The translations under genes and the position numbers were made by a program. From assembly GCA_004026145.2 (NCBI GenBank), contig CP034980.1:6141588-6205587 (forward strand): a DNA stretch of 64,000 nucleotides, read 5' to 3'. Positions 38,523 to 50,654 of this stretch are shown piece after piece. The DNA is from Takifugu bimaculatus. Its lineage: Eukaryota; Chordata; Actinopteri; Tetraodontiformes; Tetraodontidae. Under the pieces are notes generated by a model that worked only from the letters and a program-made list of their open reading frames with translations, was not told the DNA's origin and made no database searches. The first letter of the stretch is position 1, and every line of letters starts with the position of its first letter.

Positions 38523-38639
38523 TTGAAGAAGGTGATGAAAACAGTCTTATAGTCAACTCTGCATACACATCAAACTGTGCAACCCAAATATTCAGGAATT
38601 ATAGTTAGAATATTGATGATTAATTTCAACCTTGTTTTT

Positions 38640-38654
38640 GGGGGGGGGGGGGGG
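38640..38654. repeat. Poly(G) tract
   Basis: Fifteen consecutive G residues just beyond the eva1c-like stop codon, within its likely 3' UTR (C-run on the transcript strand). Homopolymers of this kind are also sequencing-error hot spots. Confidence 0.9.
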
Positions 38655-38730
38655 TTTGAAGTAAAAGTTGTTTTTAAGTTACTTTCCCCATCTGAAATGA
38701 AAAGCTGTTTTAGTTGTCAGCATATTTTCT

Positions 38731-41646
38731 TCAGTTGTCATATGCTTTAATTTTATGAATGGCGTGAGGGATGGAGTCATGATGGGGCCAAATGTCTCCT
38801 TTGGACACAGTTCTGATCTGTTCCATCCCACGCTGAACCAGTTCTACAGTCAATGTTGATGGAGCGAGGCCGTCTGTTGTGCAGTGAGATCGTGTGAGGC
38901 AGCGGAAGGAGGACGAGTCTGAGATGTCATCCTCAAATAGATCGTCCATAAATTCTTTTTGCAGTCTCCGATCTGTTTTCAGCTCAGAAACCAGCTCTTT
39001 GACATCCTTCACTAGAGTGGAGCGTAGACCAAACAAGCAGAGCAGGAAAACCAAACCAGCACAGATACCAGAGACAAAGTAGAGAGCCACTCTTTCTGGA
39101 AGACCTGGAAACATCATAAAAGTACATCATAGAAGTGCTTAAGAAAAATTGCAATTATTCATCTCAACATATAAAATTAAGCACATTAAGGGGTTTGTGT
39201 GTTGTATAATGCTGAAAATTTTAAAGTGTCATCATTTTTATTTAAATGAAACTTACCTGCTATAAAAAAAATCATTTTAAATAAATATCACCTGACCGAT
39301 TACTGAATATGCAAGTTGTCTGTAACAAAAATACATTCATAGTTGAAAGGTAATTATTGTTACACTCAAAAAGATCCTTTAGCCATGAAAAAATGATTAC
39401 GTAACCGTAACCAGGGTTCTCTTAGCATCACATACCCAATATTTTTTCAATCATCTCCACACAGTTGGTAAAGAGCACATTTTGTGGCCTGTAGGTGGGG
39501 CCAGTATACCATCCACCTGCAGGTGAGAGGGGACTGAGCTCACACGCCAGTCAAAAGCAGCCAAAAACTAGAATTTCCAGGATTAATCTCACCGTGCGTG
39601 TAGTCTGAGATCAGGAAGGGATCCACTGACCCTCGGCCCACATCTTCCAAAAGATAACGGGGCACTAAACACAAAAAGAATGTTTGTTTTCTGCTTTCAC
39701 ACATGCAAACCATATCAGCGTCAGGCATCTGGTTCATCACGCACCACATGTGAAGGACACCCGCAGGTGTTTCCTGGTGCCTGGGAAGCAGGGGTCTCCA
39801 AAAGTCAGGGTGTCAGCCAAGACTGAACAGTTTGTCCTGCCATGGCATCTGCGGGACACTTTCCTCAAAGCCGAAGGGGACAAGCACTCTGGAACAATAT
39901 TTAATTTTATTATTTGTAGTTATTATTTGTCAAACTATGGACACTTATATATACATATAGATGTAAAACAGTTCGTGTTTATCTTTGAGTTTTATTTTGG
40001 AGTGACAAAACACTTCTGATTCTATCTCAGACCCATGTCCACGTGTGACCCAGGGCTCCTGAGGACACGCTGGACTTCCATGCAGCAGATGTCCAAAAGC
40101 AGCAGAGTAGATCGTGAGGACGGTCTCGTTTTTACACACGAGCCTCAGACGTTCGTTCTCACAAACCAGGCGTGTGCGGTGATGCTCTGGGGGTTAAAAA
40201 AAAAAACAGCAATGAAACTGAAAATAACTTCTGATAAGTTCTCTTTAGAGTCAGTGGAAGGTTCTAACCGCCTACCTGGTCTGCACTTGTAGGAGACAAG
40301 AAGATATTTGGTGGTTAGTGGACAAGGATCCAGTCCAAACACTGGGCTGAAGACAGGGATGAGACACGACTGGTGATACTGACATTCTGCCAGCACCTTC
40401 TACAGGCATGAAGGAACATGATCAGCAGAGTGGTCTAAAGCCCAGTGCACTATTTTACAATTCATTTCTTATACCTCCATCGCGGCAGGAGAAGTGCATT
40501 CAGTGTCCTCCTCTGCTGTTGCATTTGAGTTTCCAGAGGGACACAGGTACTGGTTAGGAACGCGTCGTCCATAGAAAGCAGATAGGACGGTCACGGTTGT
40601 CCTGGTGGGGCACTTGATGGCGAGCGTGTCCCCATCACAAGCATGAGCTGTGTGGTTTTTCAGGATATTGTGAAGATACACTAAAAGAAAAACGTCCACC
40701 GGCAACCTATCATCGACCCAAGTGAAATAAAATTGTATTGAATGGCATCAAGATAACATTAAAAGCTTAAAAACTATTAAAATGGATTGGGTTCCTACAG
40801 AGAAGATGGAGGTAAAGCTTGTTAATTCATGTTGTTTTTCGTGGCTTTGAAGAGTCATATAGACAACACACTGTCGGTTCATTATGACTTAACCCATAGG
40901 GGGGACGTCCCCTCAGATGCCTACAATTAGCCAAAACCTCTGTGAGCTCTTCTTTATACTGGTGCATCAGTGGATCCTTCCAGTAAATGTGAAAACACTG
41001 CAAACATTCAATAGATGCTAGAGGAAATGATCACCAGGATCATTTTGGAAAACAAGTAATGCTCTTGGATTTCTCTCCTTTTATCATTTGGGTGGAGTCA
41101 ATCTCACTGGGTGTAGCTAGCCAAGACAATATTTGGGCTATGAGCACATACAAGATGACAAAATAGTAGTGAAGTTTACCCTCCCATGTGTGCTTCCTGT
41201 TCATGGTTCAGTATGTTTTGGACGTGTGTGCACTGAAACGCACCAGTGAGGCATTCTGAGGCACCAAGAGAGGCCGTACCAGGCACCAGCTCACAATGAG
41301 CTATTATTAGGGGCCCTTCGCCTGCAGTTACACAAAATATTTTCTGGGGTCAGGCTAAAACTTTAAATGTAAAAAATTATCTACGGTTCAAAATTATGTT
41401 AGATTCTATCAACAACGGTCAAACCCAAACTGGGATTTATGCTTAGAACTTTTAGCTGTATGACCCTGGTTCTGGACTTTTATGAGGACTTGTTCCAGCT
41501 GTTTGGACTGAAAGATGAAAAAAAAAGAAAAAAGAAAAAGAAGTGGTGCAACACAAAAAATACTTACAGGAGAAATCGGGAGCAGAGTGCGCAGCACGGA
41601 TCACCAGAACCAGAAGGAGACGGAGGAGAGCCCAGAAATAATCCAT
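38731..41646 (-). CDS. eva1c: EVA1C-like membrane protein with two SUEL lectin domains
   Basis: The EVA-1 family acts as single-pass membrane receptors; EVA1C is a reported SLIT co-receptor that binds heparin (family knowledge). Eight exons were joined in consistent phase (407 aa): 41568-41646, 40475-40680, 40276-40399, 40043-40186, 39745-39888, 39593-39664, 39436-39516, 38731-39104. A signal peptide begins MDYFWALLRLLLVLVIR. The first galactose-binding (SUEL) lectin domain, about residues 30-136, has CDGDTLAIKC and ends YLLVSYKC. The second, about 140-232, includes CLSPSALRKVSRRC and FGDPCFPGTRKHLRVSFTC. One transmembrane helix follows, about 287-311 (ALYFVSGICAGLVFLLCLFG), then a cytoplasmic tail of about 95 residues. 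The tail is unlike human EVA1C after the membrane segment, so this may be a fish-specific paralogue. The donor after exon 4 (GTGGAC) is weak but restores both phase and the lectin motif. The upstream in-frame ATG was not chosen because it would bury the signal peptide. Confidence 0.85.
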
Positions 41647-42619
41647 GGTACTGTCATTGCGCAGATCCTTTGGTTCTGCTGTACTGACTGCAGGACGGTG
41701 CCTAGAGGTCAATGAGGCCATTGTTCCGACGATCAACAGCCCTCCCTCCCTTCAACACACGCAGTTATTGCCCTTTTCATTTAAGCAGAATCTGTTTCTT
41801 TCAAATGTCTTACTTTAAGTAATCTTAAAAAACTATTTGTTAATAGATTAGAAGAAAACTGCTTTCTGGACAGCCAATATGGGTCAAGACCTCGGTCAAG
41901 GTCCATCCAGCCAACCCCTTCTCTCTGACAGAACTCATCAACACACTCTCACGACAGAGCTTGAACAAGGTCCTAACATCACTTTCAAAGACAAGAATCT
42001 TAAAGAGTTTATTTTCACTAAATACAGGGAGGAAGAGGTTTAACCTTTATCATTTACCAGTCATCTGGTTTTGGAATTCCATGACTGCTGTTGATGATGT
42101 TGCTTCTGCTTTTACAGTTTCTGTTGTCCTTGTAGATGTCATGTGCCTTATCACCATCATATTGAGAGGGATGGTGACCCTGAAGTTCATGAACTTCTCC
42201 CTATGTATGCATCTACTGCTGTCTGTCTGTCTGTCTGTCCCAATAAGATACCGTAGATCCCTCATCTGTGGCTCTCCTTCAGCTTTCTTTTTTTCCCTAA
42301 AAGTTTTTTTTTTTTAAGGTTTTGCTGACTCGGTTCGAGGATACAAGGACAGAGAGCGTCACATCCGCACAAACTGTTTTACCATTGACGAGTCATTCGT
42401 CATTTGTCAAAGGGTAGGACCATACAAGTATTTACTTCTTCCTACTGCTTTTTAAATATGTATATTAGGTACAAAAATGCATGTGGAGCAATTTGGCTGT
42501 TCTTACTTATTATCTATATAGTACATGTATTGAATTGTGTTTATTTTATTGTCAATTAATCATTAATGTGAGAAATTTTTAAAAGATTTACCTACAGGCC
42601 ATCTTTATAGAATAAACTT

Positions 42620-42636
42620 TGTGTGTGTGCATGTTT

Positions 42637-42708
<72 letters not shown>
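42620..42708. repeat. Long (GT)n microsatellite
   Basis: More than 30 uninterrupted GT units from about 42643, with a short imperfect GT lead-in. Confidence 0.95.
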
Positions 42709-42712
<4 letters not shown>

Positions 42713-42810
42713 GTTTAGTTTTGGAACATTGATTGTCCTGCTTAGGAAGATAAGAAGGTTCCTTTTTTCCCCCAGAAGGCCACTTCCAGTTGCTGCATGT
42801 CCACAGGAGA

Positions 42811-42811
<1 letters not shown>

Positions 42812-42869
<58 letters not shown>

Positions 42870-42880
42870 GTGTGTGTGAG
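42812..42880. repeat. Long (GT)n microsatellite
   Basis: About 33 GT units with two GC interruptions, only about 100 bases after the previous tract. Confidence 0.95.
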
Positions 42881-43944
42881 ATAAGGCTTTCCTATCTTTT
42901 GTCAGTGCAAGTGGAAATAGCAGGTCACTGGAAATACTCAGGAAATCTCGTCTCTCCACAGCAGAATCACTCGGCCATTCTCATTTTGATTTTCTATGTA
43001 TTCAGTTTTTTCCACAATCCTCGACACCTGTTGCCATAACAACCAACCAGTAGCTTAGATACATGCGGAGTGATTGGCCTTGGTCAGGGATGCCTGTTTA
43101 GCCTAGCAGATCCAATAAACACTCCCTTCATAGCAGCAGCAGTAATGAAGCCTAATAAGGAGATGTCCATGTTTTAATCAACCCTCCCACCTTACAGGAT
43201 AATTACCTTTACTTCCATGTGTCAATAAAGTGAAGGTAGTTCCTTAAATCTACTGGGGGGGGTCGCACCAGTGTGTGGAAGGAGAGACTGACGTTCAAAA
43301 GGAAAGACAAGGATGTCTCATTTCCTTCATTTTCCCCACCTCTCTTAGATTCCTGGCACTGGCCGTGTATTATTCATCAAAAAGCAAGGATTTGTTTGGA
43401 ATTTTGACATGATAAGCTTGTTTAAGATGGAAAATGGCCATGACAAACACACACAGTTTAAAGTATTCTGTCTTTTCTGGCGATGCATTGCATAATACTG
43501 TTTTAGAGGAAGTCTGCCCCCACTACATGGGGATTTTATGAAGAAAAAAGCTCTTCCCTTTTTTCTGTAATGAAACCATATTACAATAAACACCAGAGCG
43601 TAATGGGGAATGGAATCTGAAATTTTGTAATAGTCAGCGTTTTTATTCTAAACTTTTCAATAATCACGAAGAACCAACTTATTATCAGTGGAAATAGCAC
43701 CAAATCTATTCAATAACCACAAAGACACAAGCACAAGTAGACACTGACATCATGTTAAACAGGTCATATTATAATGCTAATTAGAAAAGATGCATTTCTT
43801 GTTGCCAATAATGTAAATAAACTCCTTTCGACATTCAAAAGATGACCTACAAAATAAGAACACATAAACACTAGTTAATTTAGTCAATGAAGAACCATTA
43901 ACATAGTCCGAAAATCCAGGGGCACACACTATAAAATAATGTTT

Positions 43945-44018
43945 CTGTGTGTGTGCGTGTGTGTGTGTGTGTGTGTGTCTGTGTGTGTGTCTGTGTGTGT
44001 GTCTGTGTGTGTGTGTGA
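43945..44018. repeat. Interrupted (GT)n microsatellite
   Basis: GT units broken by regular TCTGTG interruptions, a higher-order 10-base periodicity (GTGTGTGTCT). Confidence 0.95.
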
Positions 44019-44588
44019 CAAATTTCATAGCCATGTCTACTGAAATGCCCCTGTTTACAGCAGTAAATATTAGATACGTGGAGAAATAAGACCTCTGACA
44101 AATCTATTCCATTATACCTTTAGCCTATTGTTTCAGGGTGTTTCTTTTAAAGTCTATTTTACATTATTTAGACAACTGAAGTGAGGCTAGGCTTCAGCTG
44201 TCTGGCCTATAAAAGGGAAGTGTCTTGACCTATAACCTTTCAGTGAAAACTACTAGTTAACGAGCGTGGGGCCACGTTTTTCTGGATTTGTGAGTCAAAT
44301 GTTGTCACCAGTTTCTGTGTCTTGCAGCAGGATCCTATTTTAAGGCCTTCCTTTGGCCTCTGATATATAAGAGACTGTACCCCGCCCCTTTCTGCAGTAG
44401 ATCCTCCCTCTCCTCTGGCTCATCAAGTGCAAGATTCAGAGCCTCCGAAGATCATTCAGACATAACACACCTCAGGTGTAGGATTGGGGTGTTGGGTTCT
44501 AACAACAGAGAGAAGCTCTAGCTTGAAGTGTTTTTATATATATATTCCATTTGGAAAACTAATTCAAAACATTTTTTTCCGGGACAGC

Positions 44589-44871
44589 ATGGCACATCAG
44601 CAGAACTCTGATAGGGAGCCGAACATCGAGCTCTTCATAAAGGTGAGTCTGAATACGTTCGTCAGAGATAATGGTGATCTAATGTGCTTGTTTTAAATGA
44701 TCACTTTTAAAAGAGAGCATACGGACTCACTGCAGTATTTTGCTTCACGGACAGCATCAATCAAAGGACCACCCTCGTTATTTTGGAGGGTGCCCTCTCA
44801 GTGCTTCAGATGCTTAAGTATTTGTATGCCTGTGGCAGATCACATGACAGTTTTTATCAGCCGACCCTGTC

Positions 44872-44939
<68 letters not shown>

Positions 44940-47190
44940 CTAGTCTTATCATCACACACCCAGATGGAGCAAGGACCACACTGAGCGACTGGCCCCAGGC
45001 CCAATCCGGACACACCCACTTACACATGCTCATATCAACATGTCAAAAACAAATTAATTTTATCTGCAGAGTTGGAAATCTTTCAGATCTGGGAAATGCA
45101 GATGTGATGGGATCTGGTCAGAAACACAAGTTTCATGACAAACCCTTGTCAGGACATATAGAAGGCTATAAAATACACCTTAGCTTGACAAGAGAAAACA
45201 CACTGTTCAACATGTTTTGCCATGTTTGGTTTGGCTGTAGAAGATCTAAACTGTTGAAATGTGCTCTAGAAGCTTCACATTAACTAAAGTGAAGCTCAGC
45301 TGGAGCTTCACAGTTATTTTGCAGAAATAAAAAGCAAAATATTATTTTCTGCAAAAACAACTGCTTTTTGCTTCCACGTGAGTCGGCCCCATGAGAGACA
45401 CTCCAAACTGTTTATCAGCTAAAGCGGGGATGAAGAAATGTTGGATGTATTAACCAGGCTGGAGCAGCAGGTTTACGCAATCACAATCTTATTTTTGTGA
45501 TTGCCAAGATCTTTTCTTTTTTTTAATCTTCAGGCTGGACATGATGGCGAGAATGTTGGAAACTGCCCTTTCTGCCAGAGGCTCTTCATGGTTTTGTGGC
45601 TGAAAGGAGTGAAGTTCACAGTGACTACAGTCGACATGAGGAAGTAAGCCCCCCTTCCTCGGGCAGCAACACTTCCTGACCATCTGGGCTTGGGGAGTTT
45701 CACATAGAACTCTTTTAAGAGGGAAATTGAAAGAGAAAATGAGAGGTTCCCTTCACTAATCCAAACCAGTTCACAATTATCAAAAGGTGTGTTGGTTGCT
45801 CAGGTCATGAGGGGAACGTGCACAAAGAGCTCTGTGTGGCTGTCACACAAACACCTTCTTATAATGTGTTTCTCAGGATCATTACTGGAGGCCAAACCAG
45901 ATCAGCAAACTTTAAAAAGAGGCTGATAATGACCCACAAGGTGTACTGGTCTGTGGCCGTGCCCACAACTGCTTGGAATGAACACTGAATGTGGAACTCA
46001 TTCATGCAGAATCAGCTTTTTTACTCACCTTTGTTAAATGAAATAAAAGTTCTGTTTCCTCAATTCCATCCCTCTCCGGTGTCTCCAGGAAGCCAGCAGA
46101 GCTCAAGGACCTCGCCCCCGGCACCAACCCTCCTTTCCTCCTCTACAACGGCGCGCTAAAAACAGACTTCATCAAAATCGAGGAGTTTCTGGAACAGGCG
46201 CTGGCTCCTCCCAGGTACTGTTGTGAATCAGACTGTTGATAAAGAACATTGTGGCTGGTTTATTCTTAGGAAACTGGCCTTTTCACTCCCAGGCCTCTGC
46301 TTTCTCCTGTCTTTGGTGCAGGTATCCTCATCTCAGCCCACTGAACAAAGAGTCCTTTGATGTGGGAGCCGACATTTTTGCAAAGTTCTCTGCGTTCATC
46401 AAGAACAGTCCAAATAATGCCAGTAAGTTTGGGAGGCTGTTTCTATCATTTACAGCAGTGACATCATTGGTACACAGCAGCATTGTTCTGCTCTCACTCG
46501 CGTATTGAGTTGCGTATTCCTTTTTTCGTTTAATGTCATGAGTTTTATGAGTCTAGACCCCAGGAAGTCTTGTCTTAAAATAAACCAAAACATAAAAAAT
46601 AAAGCAAAGAAAATTGTTTTTAATTTTTCCAATTATTTAGTTCAGGAGAAAAATTTGCTGCGGGAGTTTAAAAGGCTGGACGACTACTTGAACTCTCCCC
46701 TTCCCGAAGAGATTGACCACAACTCCACTGAAACCATCAGCGTCTCCAAAAGGAAGTTCCTGGACGGCGACCGCCTCACTTTAGCCGACTGCAACCTGCT
46801 GCCAAAACTGCACGTCATCAGGGTGAGATTGGGTGTAATTAGTCATACTCAGGCTAATGCTAAAGCTAAAAATACTACTTGTTTTATACTGCAAGAATAT
46901 AATTTATAATGTAAAAAGTCATAGTTTATCAGTCTTAGAAGCTGGCCTCCTGCTCACATTGTAAACTGCAATTTCATGTCTGATTTTCCTGTCATATTAT
47001 TATCATTTAATTCTTCTTTTCTTCCAGGTTGCTGCCAAAAAGTACTGCAACTTTGAGATCCCTGCACATTTCACAGGCGTGTGGAGATACCTGGAAAACG
47101 CTGACAGGGAGAGACGAGTTCAGTCAGACGTGTCCGGCCGACATTGAAATCGAGAAGGCGTACTTAAGCGTGGCCAGCATAAGGAAATAA
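44589..47190 (+). CDS. clic2: CLIC2 chloride intracellular channel protein, frameshifted last exon
   Basis: A GST-omega-like protein; CLIC2 modulates ryanodine receptors and can insert in membranes (family knowledge). Exons are 44589-44642, 45534-45643, 46089-46214, 46322-46422, 46641-46822, 47028-47190. The redox-site motif is CPFCQRL (residues 26-32), followed by the thioredoxin-fold stretch LAPGTNPPFLLYNG, then the helical C-domain with FLDGDRLTLADCNLLPKL. Identity to CLIC2 is visible through PPRYPHLSP and EFKRLDDYLN. In the last exon the frame breaks at about 47112: read straight, translation stops at 47145-47147 (230 aa). Shifting one base gives DEFSQTCPADIEIEKAY and a stop at 47188-47190, matching the normal CLIC2 end (about 244 aa; human 247). 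This is either an assembly error or a true truncating variant. AATAAA at 47476-47481 is the likely polyadenylation signal. Confidence 0.93.
44874..44936. repeat. (CA)n microsatellite in clic2 intron 1
   Basis: About 31 uninterrupted CA units. Confidence 0.95.
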
Positions 47191-47475
47191 CCTCCATTCG
47201 GTGCAAGTTAAATCGGTTACATCTGTGAGCTGCGCGAGATGATACGTGTCGGATACGTGTCGGATACGTGCAATTGACTGTTTTTGTTTATAGTGTAAAT
47301 ATTTTTTAAAAGGTCATGCATTTCTCATGATCCCATCTCCCTTGTTAAATTGTGCGTGTCCATGTTAGAGTAAGCAGCAGCCAAATCTTAACCCCAAATT
47401 TCTTTTCTACATCAAAAAACACAAAATAGAATCCATGTAATGTCAATAGTATGTATGAATTGTGTCAATAACGCT

Positions 47476-47481
47476 AATAAA
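47476..47481 (+). terminator. clic2: AATAAA polyadenylation signal for clic2
   Basis: The first canonical hexamer after the clic2 stop codons, about 290 bases downstream. The convergent urp1 gene has its own signal on the other strand about 200 bases further. Confidence 0.7.
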
Positions 47482-47679
47482 TGGCATCATATCCATTGTG
47501 TCACATTTCTGACTGTTTTGGACAGTTAAAAATCTGTCCAGTTCAACAAAACTTTTGAAAAATAGTCAAAACAAATCCTGTTTTAATCCTCTTTATTTAG
47601 CCACATGTCATGAATAATCCCCCATGAAAGTTTTCATGACCAAAAAGAGAGCAGAAGGTTGATGTTTGTGATATTCAAG

Positions 47680-47685
47680 TTTATT
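47680..47685 (-). terminator. urp1: AATAAA polyadenylation signal for urp1
   Basis: TTTATT on the plus strand, about 120 bases beyond the urp1 stop codon on the minus strand. Confidence 0.7.
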
Positions 47686-47805
47686 TTCCAGTCAAAAAAA
47701 AGACAATTTGTGGGTTAAAAAATAGATTTTGTGAGGTTCTTTTTCAAGACGGCAAACATTTTGTGTGGTGTTGTCCAACCGGATGGTGTTGTTGACCTCT
47801 AGAGT

Positions 47806-48876
47806 CTAGTTGGTGACGCAGTACTTCCAAAAACACGCTGTATGAGAGAATAAACATCTGATTAGAGCTGTTTGAATCTAAATATCGTCATTCCCACTTT
47901 TTTAAGTTATACACACATTGAATTTGTGAGACTCATCTCCATTCATTTGTTTTTTTAAGATTAAAGATTTATTTACTAAACCTGTCATTACAAACTTAGC
48001 CTTTTTAATGGGCTCATATTATCATTTGCTTTATCACCAATACTCCATTTAAATTGATATATAAAAAGACAGAAACATCACACACAATATGTGGACTTTT
48101 TGCAAAGACGTAGTTTGAATAAGGTGTTGAGCTCATCACTTTACAAATACAGAAAGGGAACGGTCAAAGGTGAAAAGCCAACATATACAGAGAATTAGAT
48201 GAAAACGTCACTCACCTCTTTTGTTTGTTTTGGGTAAATTCTGCTCTGACCTGTGAAACCCCTGAGAGCGAAGCTTGTCAGCTGCTGCCAGCTTCAAAAC
48301 AGCTTCTCTGAGATCTTTAACCTTAAACACCAACACATATCTTTGGATTATTTTGCTGTTTACCATTAATATCAGGACATTACTTATATAATCATGTGGG
48401 AATATAGATGTAAGAGGAGATAAATCCTCTCACCATGATTCCAAACTTGTCTTGTTGTGCTGAATCCTTTGACCCTTAAAATTAGGAAAGAGACGGCAAA
48501 CTCAAGCTGTGCATGTTGGGTTTGTCTAATATCTGAATATTTCTTATTTCTTCTACCTTTATCCCAAGAGTCTCTTCCCATATTTTGCTGCATCAGCAGA
48601 GGATACAGGTTCTTCACCTGACTCTGCCCCCCGTCGGCGGCGTCAGGTCCCTCCTCCACCTCTGACATTAATTTGTGATACAAATCTGAAGAGATAAAAA
48701 CATTTTATACTATATTTATGTTACAACGGCTACCCCAATTCATGAAATGTTATTTTTTGAAAAAAAGCTGTACCTGTGCCGGTCTCCATGATGGTGTCAG
48801 GGTACAGAGGTAGAGCCTGCGTCCATTTTGCAGAGCAAATCACAGCTACGAGGTAAAACACGGCGAGGGACAGCAT
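47806..48876 (-). CDS. urp1: Urotensin II-related peptide 1 precursor
   Basis: A secreted neuropeptide precursor of the urotensin II/somatostatin superfamily, acting through UTS2 receptors. In zebrafish, Urp1 is made by spinal CSF-contacting neurons and helps set body-axis straightness (family knowledge). Five exons join in phase to 136 aa: 48774-48876, 48557-48685, 48434-48474, 48216-48321, 47806-47837. A signal peptide begins MLSLAVFYLVAVICSA. The prepro region is poorly conserved. The C-terminus reads KTNKR then ACFWKYCVTN and stop. The KR pair is the processing site, CFWKYC is the invariant disulphide-ring core, and A plus VTN identifies the Urp1 form (Urp2 carries V and SQN; urotensin II has a longer acidic N-terminus). 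The mature peptide is split: only one base of its first codon comes from exon 4, and the rest is the 32-base last exon. A TATATAAG box lies near 48934-48941 on the minus strand. The gene converges with clic2. Confidence 0.96.
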
Positions 48877-48931
48877 GGTACCTTCGTCCTAACTGGGCCT
48901 GATGTTGGCGATACCTCTGCTGAGGAAAGAC

Positions 48932-48943
48932 TTCACTTATATA
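48932..48943 (-). promoter_or_regulatory. urp1: TATA box of urp1
   Basis: GGGTATATAAGTG read on the minus strand, about 60 bases upstream of the urp1 ATG, consistent with a tightly regulated neuropeptide promoter. Confidence 0.65.
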
Positions 48944-48949
48944 CCCTCA

Positions 48950-50566
48950 GGTGCCATCCATCACACTCTGATCAATACATTATTATCACGCAGTCTCGGA
49001 CTTTAATGGTTTTGACGCCATGGATCGGGCGTCATAGACACCATTTAGGGGACCCAGTCAATTCAGGCCGGGGCCTATCTGTGCTTGTACAGCCCGGCCT
49101 AACAAATGTTTGCTCGACAGCAGTAATCAGCAGCTGTCCAGCCTGGCTGGGATGCTTTATGTCTGACACATTTCTGTCTGACGGCTGCTCAATCATCCCC
49201 GGTGCCCCAGGTTTCAGATGAACAAAAGCACACTGGAATGGTGTCACATCGGGTGTCTTAGACCTTTTTTATCAAATAAATTTAATTTCTGAGAAGTTCT
49301 TAAGTCATATAAGTCAGACTGCAACTATGAATTTAGATAATATGTGAATTGCATTACAACAATGTACATGTGTCATATATACTTAAATATTACCATGGAT
49401 ACATTAGTCATAGTTTATATTTCATTTTTGTTAATTACTTGACTTTTATTTTTTTTTAAGTGAACCTGTTAATAACTAAGCAGTAACAATAATATAATAT
49501 ATAATATTTATATTTCTGATTTGTTTCAAAATTCCACTGTATAAACATGAATCTATATTGTGTCTGTATTTGGTATAAAGGTGGTATAAATGTATTCAGA
49601 TCAGCTGATTCCTTTATTTTGTAGATTTTTTTTAAATTTGTTTTTGCTTCCAGCTGCTGTTCTTTGTCTCCCACTGGTGCTGTTCGGATGGGAGTGAATC
49701 GGTGATGTCAGATGATTTATATGGTTGTTACAGTGTCCCTGAAATTGCCTCTGGAAACAACATTTGATGCATTTGGCTTCGGTGACAACTTTAACTCACA
49801 GCAGACTTACTTTTCAGAGGCCAGAATTTCAGCTGGACTTCTCAAAGTTCAACAACTGCAAAGAAATATCTACTGTTATACTAGTGTTAACTGCATTTTA
49901 CAAGTATAAATTATGTATTAGATTAAGTGCTAGAATTTCAATATAAGAGTTAAATAGTTCAGGGAATCAAAGATTTGTTTCTCCTGGTATTTGGTTTATA
50001 TATTTATAATGAATGATACAATTACAATTTTCTGAGTATTGCTTTTTTTAGGCTCAGAACAATGCTTAACGAAATGAATTAGTTACAAATCATCACTCTG
50101 TTATATCTATTTTATGGTACATATATTGCTTTTATTATTTAATAAAATGAAAGAAAACTTTGCAAACTTGATATGTTATTGTCGAGTTCACCTTTAACTT
50201 TACCTTCTAAGAGGAAATAAATGGCAAAACTACTACTTTGCGTTTTGATTAGTGCCAACTTTGTGATTCATGAAAACATAAAACCTCATCTCAGGGATTA
50301 CTGATGATCATTACAGATGAAGGAAACAAATAAACCAACAGAGTTGCAACTATCTCCTCCAATATATTTTTCATATTAGATCTGGTTAATTCTCAAAAGA
50401 AAAAGGTCTGTGTACTGAAAAATCACGTTTCTCACAAAAGAGAGATGAAGTAGTAAAATTTTAGGCTAAAATTGGGCCATAAGGGGAACAAAATCTGTAA
50501 AAAAAAAAAAAAAAAAAAAAAAGGGAAGTTAAAGGAGTACCGAAACTAAAAGCATGACTTCATATA
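48950..50566. other. AT-rich intergenic spacer
   Basis: No gene was recognised. The stretch is very AT-rich, particularly 49260-50500, and ends with a run of about 22 A at 50500-50522. Confidence 0.6.
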
Positions 50567-50618
50567 CAGTGATCCCTCGCTATATCGCGGTTCATCTTTC
50601 GCGGCTTCGCTGCTTCGC

Positions 50619-50654
<36 letters not shown>

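Larger units (their letters stand above)
41647..44588. other. Microsatellite-rich spacer between eva1c-like and clic2
   Basis: The two genes start here and run in opposite directions, so both promoters lie in this interval. A TATA-like GATATATAAG sits near 44361-44370, about 220 bases before the clic2 ATG. Apart from three long GT tracts, no gene was recognised. Confidence 0.6.

Noticed and set aside
41961..42317. 118-codon plus-strand frame with hydrophobic stretches
   Set aside because: No start context, splice sites or family similarity; lies in the repeat-rich spacer and is matched by an open frame on the other strand.
42620..42884. Val-Cys and His-Thr repeat frames across GT/CA tracts
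   Set aside because: Artefacts of dinucleotide repeats; the same applies at 43777-44101 and 44697-45283.
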